DNA of 64,000 bases. Origin: CAVQNQ01 sp963714205 (GTDB lineage: Bacteria; Acidobacteriota; Terriglobia; Bryobacterales; Bryobacteraceae). Location of the stretch: contig CAVQNQ010000004.1 in assembly GCA_963714205.1 (NCBI GenBank), positions 124,001 through 188,000 of the forward strand, given 5' to 3'. Below the pieces are notes generated by a model. It saw only the letters and a program-made list of their open reading frames with translations, was not told the origin of the DNA and did no database searches. The position numbers and the translations under genes are program-made. Below are positions 1 through 9,476 of this stretch, one piece after another (the stretch's first letter is position 1; every line of letters begins with the position of its first letter).

Positions 1-428
1 AGCCGGAGATCAATCCAGCGCAAGTGCGGGCGGCCGCGGACTTGACCGAGATGCTGCGCGCCCGTTACGATATTCCGCCCGGCAATTGTGTGACGCACGC
101 GCAGGTATCGGTCAACCCCTCGAATATGCGGGTGGGATATCACACGGATTGGAGTTCGAGCTTCCCCTACCGCGATATCGGGCTGCCGGACAATTATGCC
201 CGCGCGCTGCCCGCCGTGGCGGTTTTCGGGTTCGAATGCGATCACGGGTTTCTGGACAGTTCCGGAGACCGGCTGCACGCGGCTATTAACCGGGCCGAAG
301 AGGACTTGCGGGCCCGGGCGTCCCGGAGCGGATCGCCCCTGCTGGTCTTCCGCCGCCGGCTGCAGCACGAGTATCGCGACAAGCTGGCCGTGGTTCAGCG
401 TCGTTCCCGGCAGGGGATATCGCCGTGA
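1..428 (+). CDS. Peptidoglycan-recognition-type N-acetylmuramoyl-L-alanine amidase, C-terminal part (runs off the left edge)
   Basis: The frame is open from base 3 to the TGA at 426-428, so only about 141 C-terminal residues are visible and the start lies outside the window. The segment NCVTHAQVSVNPSNMRVGYH followed by a Trp and an aromatic-rich stretch resembles peptidoglycan-recognition/amidase_2 domains, in which such a His helps bind the catalytic zinc; these enzymes cut the bond between N-acetylmuramate and the stem peptide. The tail from residue 95 on is Arg-rich and probably outside the domain. It converges with nrdJ, with 14 bases between the stop codons. The family call rests on one motif and is moderately secure. 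Confidence 0.55.
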   Translation, partial: PEINPAQVRAAADLTEMLRARYDIPPGNCVTHAQVSVNPSNMRVGYHTDWSSSFPYRDIGLPDNYARALPAVAVFGFECDHGFLDSSGDRLHAAINRAEEDLRARASRSGSPLLVFRRRLQHEYRDKLAVVQRRSRQGISP

Positions 429-442
429 GGATACGCGCCTTC

Positions 443-3256
443 TTAGCTACAGCCGCTGGTGCCACCGCAATTGCCGCATTTGTAGCAGCTTCCGTTGCGG
501 GTCATAATAGAGCCGCACTCGGCGCAGAGGGGTGCGTCGGTGGGCACCGGTCCGAACGGCAGTTCCTGTTGCGGGCTAGCCTCGGTGGGCCGCAGTACCG
601 TCGTCTCACCGGCTTCGGTGATGGCATACTCCGGCCCCAGGAACTTGGCGCCCAGCCAACGGAAGATGTAATCCATGATGGATTTGGCGTAGGGAATCTG
701 CTGGTTGCCGGTCCACCCGCTCGGCTCGAAGCGAACGTGCGCAAATTTGTCCACCAGGAATTTCAAAGGCACGCCGTACTGCAGGCTGAAGCTCACGGCC
801 GTCGCGAAGGCATCCACAAGCCCGGAAATGGTGGAGCCTTCCTTGGCCATAGTAATGAAGATCTCGCCCGGCGAACCGTCGTCGTACATTCCCACCGTGA
901 TGTAGCCCTCGTGGCCGCCGATCGAGAACTTGTGTGTTATGGACCGGCGTTCGTCCGCCAGCTTGCGTCGAACCGGCCGGAAGACCACCTTCTCGACGGG
1001 TACGGAGGCCGCCGGTCCGGCCTTCTTCTCGCTCTTGCCCGATCCCGAGCTGAGCGGTTGTACGCGCTTCGAGTTGTCGCGGTAAATAGCCACGGCCTTC
1101 AGCCCGAGCTTCCAGCTTTCCACGTAAGCGTTCAGGATGTCTTCGGCGGTGGATTCCTCCGGCATATTAATGGTCTTCGAGATGGCCCCGGAGATAAACG
1201 GCTGTACCGCGGCCATCATCCGCACGTGTCCCATGTAGTGGATGGAGCGCGTGCCGTTCTGCGGGCGGAAGCTGCAATCGAAGACCGCCAGGTGCTCGGG
1301 CTTGAGATGGGGCGCGGCTTCGATGGTTCCGGTGGCGTCGATGTGCGCCACGATGCTCTCCACCTGCTCCGGCGTGTACCCCAGCTTGATGAGCGCCTGC
1401 GGCACGGTGTTGTTGACAATCTTGATTACGCCGCCGCCCACCAGTTTCTTGTACTTGATGAGGGCGAGGTCCGGCTCCACGCCCGTGGTGTCGCAGTCCA
1501 TCATGAACCCTATGGTTCCGGTGGGTGCGATGACGGTCACCTGGGCGTTGCGAAATCCGTGGCGGCGGCCGGATTCACAGGCTTGGTCCCAGCACTGCTG
1601 CGCGCCTTGGTAAAGCAGCGCGGGGACGTTCTGGCGGCGAATATGGCCGGCCGCGTCGCGGTGCATGCGGATCACTTCCAGGAACGGCTGTTCGTTAGGC
1701 ATGTAGCCCTCGAACGGTCCCATGGAGGCGGCAATTCGCGAACTGGTCAGGTAGGCCTGCCCGCACATCACCGCGGCGATAGCGCCCGCATAATCTCGCC
1801 CCGGTTCGCTGTCGTAGGGGATACCCAACGCCATCAGCAACGCCCCGAGGTTGGCGAAGCCCAATCCGAGGGGCCGAAAAGCGTGCGAGTTCTCGCAGAT
1901 CTTCTGGGTGGGGTAGCTGGCGTTATCGACGATGATCTCCTGCGCCAAGATCATGGTATCGACGGCGTGGCGGAATCCTTCCACGTCGAACTGGCCGTCC
2001 GGCCCCACGAACTTCATCAGGTTCAGGGAGGAGAGGTTGCAGGCCGAGTCGTCCAGGAACATGTACTCCGAACAGGGATTCGAAGCGTTAATTCGCGCGG
2101 TGTTGCGGCACGGGTGCCAGCGGTTCACGGTGGTATCGAACTGCATGCCGGGGTCGCCGCACTGGTGGGTGGCCTCGGCGATGTGGCGCAGGAGTTCCCG
2201 AGCCTTGTATTGCTTGAAGGGCTGGCCGGTAGCCACGGACTTGGTCCACCACTCGCCGTCGCGGGTCACGGCCTCCATAAAGTCGTCGGTGGCGCGCACG
2301 GAGTTGTTGGCATTCTGGAAGAAGATCGAGCTGTAGGCTTCCCCATCGAGCGAGGCATCGTAGCCGGCTTCCACCAGCGTGTAGGCCTTCTTCTCCTCCT
2401 TGGCTTTCGACCAGATGAATTTCTCGACATCGGGGTGATCCATGTTCAGGATCACCATCTTAGCCGCCCGGCGCGTTTTGCCGCCGGACTTGATCACGCC
2501 CGCAAAGGCGTCGAATCCCTTCATAAAGGACAGCGGTCCGGAGGCCCGCCCGCCGCCCGAAAGTGCCGCGTCCTCTTCCCGGATGGGCGAAAGGTTTGAA
2601 CCGGTGCCCGAGCCCCACTTAAAAAGCATGCCCTCGGTCTTGGCCAGATCGAGGATGGATTCCAGCGAGTCTTTTACCGAGACGATAAAGCAGGCGGAAC
2701 ACTGCGGCCGCATAACCCCCGATTCCAGCTTGGCGACGCGCTTTTCCTGCTGGTCGAAGATCCACCCGTAGCCGCGGGTCTCTTTCACGCCCACGTTGAA
2801 CCATACCGGGGAGTTAAAGCAGGCCTTCTGCGTGAGCATTAGATGGGCCAGCTCGAAATGGAAATTCTCGGCATCCTGCTCGGTCTTGAAGTAGCCGTCC
2901 TTCTTCCCCCACCCGGCGATGGTGTTGACCACGCGTTCCACCAGTTGCGCCACGCTGTTTTCGCGCTCCCTGGATTCGGGCTTGCCGTAGAAGTACTTGC
3001 TGGCTACGATGTTGGTGGCCGTTTGGGACCACTCCACGGGGACTTCCACGTCGCGCTGTTCAAAAATCACCGAGCCTTTGTCGTTGCCGATGGACGCAGT
3101 ACGGCGTTCCCATCGCACCTCGTCATAAGGAGTCCTCCCGCCTTCGAGCCGCGCGGTGAAATGACGGGGAAATGAAATGCCGGAATTGGGTTGGTTGGCT
3201 GCCCCGGATTCAGAAGTATCCAAATTCGCTGTCAGATCAACGTAAAGCTGGCCCAT
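443..3256 (-). CDS. nrdJ: Adenosylcobalamin-dependent (class II) ribonucleoside-diphosphate reductase
   Basis: The 937-residue protein reduces ribonucleotides to deoxyribonucleotides in the cytoplasm, using coenzyme B12 as radical source. Visible landmarks are CFNSPVWFNVG near residue 140 (one of the redox cysteines), GSGTGSNLS near 215, the radical-site motif NPCSEYMFL near 395 (Asn, Cys and Glu all present), and APTGTIGFMMDCDTTGVEPD near 580. The C-terminal 25 residues carry CAECG, CYKC and CGGTSGC cysteines typical of the zinc-ribbon/redox-shuttle tail of NrdJ. Length fits the family. ATG at 3256 is preceded by GGAGGAG at good spacing. No class I or III subunit is seen nearby. Two NrdR-box-like sequences lie upstream (separate entry). 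Confidence 0.95.
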   Translation of the reverse strand: MGQLYVDLTANLDTSESGAANQPNSGISFPRHFTARLEGGRTPYDEVRWERRTASIGNDKGSVIFEQRDVEVPVEWSQTATNIVASKYFYGKPESRERENSVAQLVERVVNTIAGWGKKDGYFKTEQDAENFHFELAHLMLTQKACFNSPVWFNVGVKETRGYGWIFDQQEKRVAKLESGVMRPQCSACFIVSVKDSLESILDLAKTEGMLFKWGSGTGSNLSPIREEDAALSGGGRASGPLSFMKGFDAFAGVIKSGGKTRRAAKMVILNMDHPDVEKFIWSKAKEEKKAYTLVEAGYDASLDGEAYSSIFFQNANNSVRATDDFMEAVTRDGEWWTKSVATGQPFKQYKARELLRHIAEATHQCGDPGMQFDTTVNRWHPCRNTARINASNPCSEYMFLDDSACNLSSLNLMKFVGPDGQFDVEGFRHAVDTMILAQEIIVDNASYPTQKICENSHAFRPLGLGFANLGALLMALGIPYDSEPGRDYAGAIAAVMCGQAYLTSSRIAASMGPFEGYMPNEQPFLEVIRMHRDAAGHIRRQNVPALLYQGAQQCWDQACESGRRHGFRNAQVTVIAPTGTIGFMMDCDTTGVEPDLALIKYKKLVGGGVIKIVNNTVPQALIKLGYTPEQVESIVAHIDATGTIEAAPHLKPEHLAVFDCSFRPQNGTRSIHYMGHVRMMAAVQPFISGAISKTINMPEESTAEDILNAYVESWKLGLKAVAIYRDNSKRVQPLSSGSGKSEKKAGPAASVPVEKVVFRPVRRKLADERRSITHKFSIGGHEGYITVGMYDDGSPGEIFITMAKEGSTISGLVDAFATAVSFSLQYGVPLKFLVDKFAHVRFEPSGWTGNQQIPYAKSIMDYIFRWLGAKFLGPEYAITEAGETTVLRPTEASPQQELPFGPVPTDAPLCAECGSIMTRNGSCYKCGNCGGTSGCS

Positions 3257-3308
3257 GATCTCCTCCTGTTGCGCGCCTCCCCTAGAAAAAGACGCCTCCG
3301 TAATCTTG

Positions 3309-3354
3309 CCCCAATATCTAGTATCACGTCAAGGACTTTATCTATATGGAGTGT
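3309..3354 (-). promoter_or_regulatory. Pair of NrdR-box-like sites upstream of nrdJ
   Basis: Compared with the published NrdR box consensus acaCwAtATaTwGtgt, bases 3309-3324 match about 12 of 16 (core CAATATCTAG at 3312-3321) and bases 3339-3354 match about 11 of 16 (CTATATGGAGTGT at 3342-3354). The cores are 30 bp apart, close to the three-helical-turn spacing usual for paired NrdR boxes. They lie 55-100 bases before the nrdJ start. The match and spacing are read directly; the regulatory role is inference from the known NrdR regulon. Confidence 0.5.
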
Positions 3355-3368
3355 GTTAAGGTTACCGT

Positions 3369-4811
3369 TTACCAAAATCCCAACAATTTCCACCACAGCG
3401 AACCCAGTCCCAGCCAGATGGCTAAATTCAGCAGCGAGATCAGAAAGCCCAGCTTCCACCACGTGGATTGGCTCACGTATCCCGCGCCGAAAAAGACCGG
3501 TGCGCAACCCGTGCCATAATGCGTCAACCCGGCATTCAGGCTCGAGAAATAGCCCAGCGCCAGGGCTGCGATTAGCGGGGGAGATCCGCCCAGCACGAGC
3601 GCACCCAGGAACGCTTGATACAACGCCGTGGCCTGAGCGGTCATACTGGCGAAAGCGTAATGGATGTAAAGGTATCCCGGGACCACCACCAGGAAGACTG
3701 CTCCCCAGGGCCAGCCGCGCAGATGCCCGATCGCGCCGCCCGAAAGAACGCCGATCACGCCTGACTGGTTCAGTTCACCCGCCATCATAAGCAGCGGTCC
3801 GAACCACATCAGCGCATCCCACGCCCGGCTTTCGCCCAGCAGATCCGACCACTGCATGACTCCCGTGAGCAGGATGGCGCAGATCGCCGTGAGTGCCACG
3901 AAGGCGTTGGGCAAACCGTGCCAGGGCGCACTCACCCAGCCGGCCATGACGCCTAGCATGATCACGGCTAGGCAGCGCTCACGCAGGCTCATGGGCCCCA
4001 ACTTGCGGAGTTCCTCTCCGGCCAGGCGCTGGGCCGCCTCGGTGGCACGGATCTCCGGCGGATAGAGCCGGTAGATCACCCAAGGAATCATAACTAGCGA
4101 TAAGATCCCCGGTAGGGCCGCACCCGCCGCCCAGCGCCCCCAACTCAGATCCACATGAGCGATTTTGCGGGCGAACTCCGCCATCATGGGATTGGCCGCC
4201 ATCGAAGTGAGAAACATGGCGGAGACCACACAGTTCACCTGGAAACCCACGAACACCAGATAAGCGCCGAGCCGCCGGGCTGTGGGACCCGGTTCGGAGC
4301 CGAAGGCCTGCGCCACGCTCCGCGTGATGGGGTAAATGAGGCCGCCTCCGCGCCCGGTATCCGAGGGAATAAAGGGTGCCAGGATTAGGTCCGAGGCCGC
4401 CACCGAATAGCCCAGCGTCAACGCGGAGCGGCCGAAGCGGCGGATGAACAGATACGCAACCCGCATGCCGAGGCCGGTTCCGATAACGGCTCGCGCGAAC
4501 AGGAACGCGGTAAAGATCAGCCAGACATTTTGATCCGAGAAACCGGAGAGCACCCGCCCCGGAGCTACCGTTCGGGTGATCGCCAGCAGGGTCAACGAAA
4601 TCAGAACGCTAACCGCCATGGGCACCGGTTGTGCAACCAGGGACACTACGGTCGAAATAAACACCGCCAGCAGATGGCGCTGCGGGGGCGTGAGGGCGGG
4701 TATTGGAGCGAAATACAGGATCAGTCCCGGCACGAGCACGACGGCCCAGAGCCTCAAACCGGTGCGGCGTACACCTCCGCTTGATACAGCCTTGGGACAG
4801 GGAGAAGTCAA
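3369..4811 (-). CDS. DASS/SLC13-family sodium- or antiport-coupled di/tricarboxylate transporter
   Basis: The 480-residue inner-membrane protein has about 11-12 hydrophobic segments. SDQNVWLIFTAFLFARAVI near residue 90 and the late APVFFGAGYVSQSTWW stretch resemble CitT/YbhI-type divalent anion:Na+ symporters and 2-oxoglutarate/malate translocators. FIPSDTGRGGGLIYPI near residue 150 matches the substrate-loop region after the first half-repeat, with the Ser/Asp/Thr pattern of the family. The substrate cannot be read from sequence; C4-dicarboxylates or citrate are the usual ones. It is separated from nrdJ by 112 bases and followed by the receiver-like gene 75 bases away, so co-transcription is uncertain. 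Confidence 0.85.
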   Translation of the reverse strand: MTSPCPKAVSSGGVRRTGLRLWAVVLVPGLILYFAPIPALTPPQRHLLAVFISTVVSLVAQPVPMAVSVLISLTLLAITRTVAPGRVLSGFSDQNVWLIFTAFLFARAVIGTGLGMRVAYLFIRRFGRSALTLGYSVAASDLILAPFIPSDTGRGGGLIYPITRSVAQAFGSEPGPTARRLGAYLVFVGFQVNCVVSAMFLTSMAANPMMAEFARKIAHVDLSWGRWAAGAALPGILSLVMIPWVIYRLYPPEIRATEAAQRLAGEELRKLGPMSLRERCLAVIMLGVMAGWVSAPWHGLPNAFVALTAICAILLTGVMQWSDLLGESRAWDALMWFGPLLMMAGELNQSGVIGVLSGGAIGHLRGWPWGAVFLVVVPGYLYIHYAFASMTAQATALYQAFLGALVLGGSPPLIAALALGYFSSLNAGLTHYGTGCAPVFFGAGYVSQSTWWKLGFLISLLNLAIWLGLGSLWWKLLGFW

Positions 4812-4886
4812 AGAGAGCCTAGCCGCTCACTCTAACACGCCGGAAGCTTGGGCCGGCCGAAGCGGCGGGCTACCCGCGAGGGCGCT

Positions 4887-5321
4887 TCAGGCGGCGCCGG
4901 CGGTGGCCAGGCGCCCGGTCCGCAGCGGTTGAGGATCGAAGTGGCGCCGTGCGGCGGCCACTACCCGCTCCAACTCATCCCGCTCCAAAGGCTGTGGGAG
5001 GACGTCGAAGCCGCCCACGTTGAGCACTTCGGCCCACAGGTGATCATCGGCGGTGCGGGACGTAACGATGAGCTGCGGCGGTCGTCGAAGGCGGCGCAGG
5101 TCATGCAGCACCTGCTTCCAGTTCCATCCCGGCAACTCGCTCTCGGCAATCACCACCTGCGTGTCATTCCGTTCCAGATACTCCATGGCGTGCCGCCGGT
5201 CGCGGGCCTCGAAAAGCCGCCACTTGCACCGGCGAAAAACGTCGTACAGCAATGGCCGGTCCTGTTGAAACTCGCCCACCAGCAGCGTGGACACAAACGG
5301 AATGCGGGTCACGTCGTTCAT
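4887..5321 (-). CDS. Stand-alone receiver-like domain protein with Glu in the phosphoacceptor position
   Basis: A 144-residue CheY-like fold protein without an output domain. The start at 5321 is chosen because the receiver-type sequence begins there and AGGGG lies 8 bases upstream; the frame also opens earlier. In VVIAESELPGWNW (around residue 55) the residue four before Pro, where response regulators carry the phosphorylated Asp, is Glu, and the acidic pair near the N-terminus (usually DD after the first strand) is not evident. TSRTADDHLWAEVLNVGGFDVL followed by PLERDEL fits strands 4-5 and helix 5. It is probably a non-phosphorylatable pseudo-receiver that works by protein-protein contact. 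The partner is unknown; the nearest histidine kinase is at 13.8 kb. Confidence 0.7.
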   Translation of the reverse strand: MNDVTRIPFVSTLLVGEFQQDRPLLYDVFRRCKWRLFEARDRRHAMEYLERNDTQVVIAESELPGWNWKQVLHDLRRLRRPPQLIVTSRTADDHLWAEVLNVGGFDVLPQPLERDELERVVAAARRHFDPQPLRTGRLATAGAA

Positions 5322-5529
5322 AGATACACCCCTAAGGCTGGATCGCTCACCGCGCGGATTTCGAACCTGGAAAGAGAGGCGAATCGCCACTTTCGCCCTG
5401 ATTTCAGCTTAGTCTTCGCGGCCCGCCGGTACAACCCAATTTTGAGTTACAGCCCCGGGCGTCTCCCTACAGCGTACTCAACGTTACTAAGTTCGGCGAC
5501 TGTTGTGATGAAACGAACCCAAATCCGGC

Positions 5530-7118
5530 TCAGCGGAACTCCACGGCGCGGGCAAATCTTACGGCCGGGTTCTCGCGTAGCTCGGCCAACACCGTTTCCG
5601 GAACCAATTCGTCGATCGAGACCACCGCGACAGCCTCGAGCGGCTCGCCGGGGACCGTTGGCGCTTCGCGGCGTCCCAGCGAAAAATTAGCGATGTTGAT
5701 CCGGTTCCGCCCCAACACCGTGCCCACGTGGCCAATCACGCCGGGTATGTCGCGGTTCTTCATGAAGATGAGGAACCCGGAGAGGGTCGCCTCGCAGAAG
5801 ATGCCGTCCACCTGGGTCAGGCGCGGCTTGGCCAGCAGCACCACACCTTCGACGGTGGTAGTCCCCTTGTCCGTCTCCACTTCGATACGGATGGAATCAG
5901 TGTGGTGGCAACGCTTTTGATGGTGCTCGGCCACGTTCCAGCCGCGCGAGTCGGCAATCTGGAGGGCGTTCACCAAATTGGCTTTCCTGGCCGTGGAGCG
6001 GCTCAGCACGCCAGCCAGCCCGGAGTTGCGCAGCAGGGTGGTGTTCCCGTCGGCGATGGTTCCGCAATAGACCAGCCGCACTGTCTGGGGATTCCCCGAC
6101 ATGACGTGCGCCGCGAAGGTGCCCAGGCGCTCGGCCAGGGTGATGTACGGGCTCAGAACACGGTATTGCTCCGCGGAGACGGAGGGCATGTTGACGGCGT
6201 TAATAGCCACGCCGGATTTGAGGTACTCGACCACCTGTTCGGCGATGCGCACACCCACGATCTCCTGCGCCTCTTCGGTCGAACCGCCGATGTGCGGTGT
6301 GGCCATCACGGCCTCCGAGCTCAGCGGCGCCCAACCGGGGGGTGGGGCTCGGCGGAAAACACGTCCAATGCCGCGCCGGCGACTTTGCCGGAAGCGAGCG
6401 CCTCCTGGAGCGCGGCTTCGTCCACCAGTTCGCCGCGAGCGCAGTTCACAATGCGTACGCCGGGCTTCATGCAGGCGAAGGCTTCGCGCGAAAGAATCCC
6501 CTGAGTCTCCGGTGTGGCCGCCAGGTGTAGAGTGATGTAGTCGCTGGCCGCATACAACTCCGCCAGTTCCACCAGCGCGACGCCCTGATCGGCGGCCATC
6601 TTGGGCGTGATGTAGGGATCGTTGGCCACCACCTCCATCTCGAACGCTCGCGCGCGCTTCAGGACCTCGCGGCCTACGCTTCCCAGACCGATGATGCCCA
6701 AGGTCTTGCCGCGCAGTTCGTGGCCCATGAACTTCTTCTTTTCCCACTTCCCGGCGTGCATGGAGTAGTTGGCTTGCGCGATGTGGCGCGCCATGGCGAG
6801 CATGAGCGCGAGGGTATGCTCGGCCACTGAAATGGCATTGCCGCCGGGGGTGTTCATCACCAGCACGCCGGCTTGGGTGGCGGCCTCCAGATCGACGTTA
6901 TCAACGCCTACGCCGGCGCGCCCGATCACGCGCAGGCGCGGCGCCTTCTCGAGCACGTCCCGAGTCACCTGAACGGCGCTGCGTACCAGCAGCGCATCGG
7001 CTTCGGCGAGATGCCCGGCATATTGTTTGGGATTTGAAACGATGACATTCCAGCCGGGCTCGGCTTGAAACAGCGCAATACCGGCCGGAGCTAGAGGCTC
7101 GGCGATCAATATATTCAT
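5530..7118 (-). CDS. serA: D-3-phosphoglycerate dehydrogenase, split by a frameshift
   Basis: First enzyme of serine synthesis (3-phosphoglycerate to 3-phosphohydroxypyruvate, NAD-dependent). The N-terminal 250 residues (MNILIAEPLAPAG start, GIIGLGSVGREVLKRA Rossmann motif, AGVLVMNTPGGNA) read in one frame to DVFSAEP, then the frame changes in the C-rich run at about 6335-6345, and the protein continues with VMATPHIGGSTEEAQE (the catalytic His region), the intervening domain (AINAVNMPSVS) and a C-terminal ACT domain (FSLGRREAPTVPGEPLEAVAVV) to the stop at 5530. Combined length near 528 residues equals the long SerA type, so a missing C in the homopolymer is likely. The gene lies 34 bases from the aminotransferase, same strand. 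Confidence 0.9.
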
Positions 7119-7152
7119 AAGCTTTGCGATACGGCCGGTCGCGCCGGCCCTG

Positions 7153-8325
7153 CTAAGCCGTTACCGACTTGGATGCGGTCACGGCGCGCTCGTAAATCTT
7201 CTGGACTGCAGCCACTCCCGTTCCGTACTCCACGGCGCAACCATTGGCCCTGAGAATGATCTCAAGCTCGGCAACCACCGCGAACAGGTCCGCGAAATCG
7301 AAATAGCCCAGGTGCGCGATGCGGAAGATCTTCCCCTTCATGGTGCCCTGGCCGTTGGCGATGATGGCGCCGAAGCGGTTGCGGAACTCCTTCACGATTA
7401 CACCCGAATCGAGGTTCGCGGGCGCCTTCACGGCGGTGACCGAGGATCCCGGTGAACCCGCGGCGAACAATTCCAGACCCACGGCCGTGACGGCCGCGCG
7501 CGCGGCTTCGGCCAGCAGTTGCGCGTTCTCCACCAGCTTCGCCATGCCGATCCGTTTGATGTAGCGCAGCGCTTCGGCCATCGCCAGGATGAGCGCCGTG
7601 GAGGGAGTCCAACTCGATTCGCCGGCGTCTCCGCTCTTCTTCTCCTTCTTCAGGTTGAAGTAGTAGTGCGGCAAGGTAGCGGTCGAGGCGAATTGCCAAG
7701 CCTTGGGGCTGATGGCCATGAAGGCCAAGCCGGGAGGAATCATGAAAGCCTTCTGCGACCCACCGACGACCACATCGAGGCCCCAGGCGTCGATCTCGAG
7801 CGGCATGGTCCCGATGCCGGTTATGGCATCCACCACGAAAATGGCCTCCGTCTTGGCCACGGCTGCGGCCATCGACCGCACGTCGTGCGCGGCTCCCGTG
7901 GAAGTCTCGGAGGCCTGCACGAAGACGCCCCGCGTGGCCGGCTCGCTGGCCAGCGCGGCTTCCACCTGCGCCGGAGTCACCACCTCGCCGTAGGGAACGG
8001 TGAGGACATTGGACTCGAGGCCATAAGCCTTCGCAATCTCGACCCAGCGCTCGCCGAACTTCCCGGCCGAGCAGACGATCACCTTATCGCCTTTGGAGAA
8101 GAGATTCGAAACCGACGCGTCCATCGCCCCCGTGCCGGAAGCGGCGAACATCAACAGGTCATGAGCGGTGCCCATGACTTCCTTAAGATCCGAAAGACAC
8201 GCGCGGTAGATCGTGCGGAAGTCCTCGGTACGGTGGTGCAGGTCCGACGCCATCATGGCGTGCAGCGCGGGCGGATACAGGGGCGTCGGGCCGGGTGTCA
8301 GCAGACGTTGTTTTCGGATGTGCAT
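7153..8325 (-). CDS. Class V PLP aminotransferase (serine-pyruvate / alanine-glyoxylate / phosphoserine type)
   Basis: A 390-residue fold-type I PLP enzyme starting MHIRKQRLLTPGPTPLYP, the usual start of the alanine-glyoxylate/serine-pyruvate aminotransferase branch. The Schiff-base lysine sits in VVVGGSQKAFMIPPG near residue 195, and VVDAITGIGTMPLEID near 165 carries the Asp that contacts the PLP pyridine nitrogen. It lies directly upstream of serA on the same strand (34 bases), a pairing in which this family is thought to act as phosphoserine or serine aminotransferase when a classical SerC is missing. Its role in serine synthesis is therefore inferred from context; the substrate cannot be read from sequence. 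Confidence 0.85.
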   Translation of the reverse strand: MHIRKQRLLTPGPTPLYPPALHAMMASDLHHRTEDFRTIYRACLSDLKEVMGTAHDLLMFAASGTGAMDASVSNLFSKGDKVIVCSAGKFGERWVEIAKAYGLESNVLTVPYGEVVTPAQVEAALASEPATRGVFVQASETSTGAAHDVRSMAAAVAKTEAIFVVDAITGIGTMPLEIDAWGLDVVVGGSQKAFMIPPGLAFMAISPKAWQFASTATLPHYYFNLKKEKKSGDAGESSWTPSTALILAMAEALRYIKRIGMAKLVENAQLLAEAARAAVTAVGLELFAAGSPGSSVTAVKAPANLDSGVIVKEFRNRFGAIIANGQGTMKGKIFRIAHLGYFDFADLFAVVAELEIILRANGCAVEYGTGVAAVQKIYERAVTASKSVTA

Positions 8326-8453
8326 CGTATGAAGTACTTTAGCATACCAGAACGATGGCCGCGACCGCGCTTACCGGGCTTACCGCGGTTAGCGAATTCC
8401 GTTAACCGATTCCGGCATATCCCACATCGGCGGCGTTCGGATAACCTCGGAGC

Positions 8454-9368
8454 ATGAACAGGCGGATTCTGGCGGCACTGTTGAAGACCGGCATTGCGGC
8501 GGGGGTCGCATGTTTCGCAGCGGGGCTGCTTCTGACGTGTTATCCGCCCTTATGGGGGGCGTGGTGGTGGCTGGCGTCGCCCAGCCCGAGAGAGTGCAGC
8601 ATGGCGGAGGCGGTGCGTTCCGTCGGGTATGCGGCGAAGTACACCGCGGCGGAGCAGCGGATTGCGGCCTCTGCGCGGATGGTCGAGCGGGACGGAGACC
8701 TTCAGTTGTGGGATATTCCAGGCGCACGCCCATTCTGGCTCTGCCACGATTTCCAAAGCGCGAATGCCATCACATTCGCGGAGCAGGTAGCGGACCAGTA
8801 TAGCCACCCGGCCGTGCACCTCCAGCGCGGCGATATCGTGCTGGATGTGGGCGCCGATTTCGGATCGGTTACATGGCGGGCCCTGCAATCGGGCGCGCAG
8901 AAGGTGGTCGCCATCGAGATCGCACCGCAAAAGTGGGAGTGTCTGAAGCGAACCTTCGCCAGGGAAATCGCCGAAGGCCGAGTGGTGGTGGTGCAACAAG
9001 GCGTATGGGATAGGGACGGGACTCTCGAATTGAGCGGGGACAGCGTGGTGTTGGACCGGGGCAAGGCCAAGCAGACTGTCGGGGTCACGACCATCGACCA
9101 CCTGGTGGAGAATCTTCACCTGCCTCGTGTGGATTTCATCGCCATGGACATTGAGGGGGCGGAAAAACCGGTTTTACGAGGCGCCATCGAGACCCTGCGG
9201 CGGTTCCACCCGAGAATGGCCATTGCCGCGGAGCATCTGGCGGACGACGTGGTGGCAATTCCCAAAACTGTGACCAGCATGGCGCCCAATTATCGCACCA
9301 TCTGCGGCCGGTGCGAACTGGAGAACCGGCGGCTGGTGTCGAAAGTCCTTTGGTTTGCGCAGCAGTAG
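8454..9368 (+). CDS. FkbM-family SAM-dependent methyltransferase with N-terminal membrane anchor
   Basis: A 304-residue protein with one hydrophobic segment (about residues 10-42, AAGVACFAAGLLL) that would anchor it to the inner membrane. The methyltransferase part starts near residue 115 with VLDVGADFGSVTWRALQSG (SAM-binding motif I), then VVAIEIAP (motif II acidic residue), and VDFIAMDIEGAEKPVLRGA, the diagnostic FkbM motif. FkbM enzymes O-methylate sugars or natural products; the substrate here is unknown. It is divergent from the aminotransferase gene with 128 bases between. A GC-rich hairpin follows at 9430-9451. Confidence 0.85.
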   Translation: MNRRILAALLKTGIAAGVACFAAGLLLTCYPPLWGAWWWLASPSPRECSMAEAVRSVGYAAKYTAAEQRIAASARMVERDGDLQLWDIPGARPFWLCHDFQSANAITFAEQVADQYSHPAVHLQRGDIVLDVGADFGSVTWRALQSGAQKVVAIEIAPQKWECLKRTFAREIAEGRVVVVQQGVWDRDGTLELSGDSVVLDRGKAKQTVGVTTIDHLVENLHLPRVDFIAMDIEGAEKPVLRGAIETLRRFHPRMAIAAEHLADDVVAIPKTVTSMAPNYRTICGRCELENRRLVSKVLWFAQQ

Positions 9369-9429
9369 TTCGCGAGGCCGCTTGGCCGCACTGACGCACT
9401 GAGACCCCGGGCTGACTCATCCCTCCCAC

Positions 9430-9451
9430 CGCGAGCCCCAAAAAGCTCGCG
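9430..9451. repeat. Perfect 7-bp hairpin between FkbM gene and YqeY gene
   Basis: CGCGAGC (9430-9436) and GCTCGCG (9445-9451) form a perfect stem with an 8-base A-rich loop. It could end transcription of the FkbM gene, but no T-run follows. TATAAT at 9464-9469, 8 bases before the YqeY start, looks like a -10 box but no matching -35 hexamer is seen at the usual distance. Confidence 0.45.
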
Positions 9452-9476
9452 CATGCGCCGCCGTATAATAACCATC

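Noticed and set aside
425..2599. A 724-codon open frame on the plus strand opposite nrdJ
   Set aside because: It is the antisense of a fully conserved nrdJ and has no recognisable domain; long antisense frames are common in GC-rich genes with strong codon bias.
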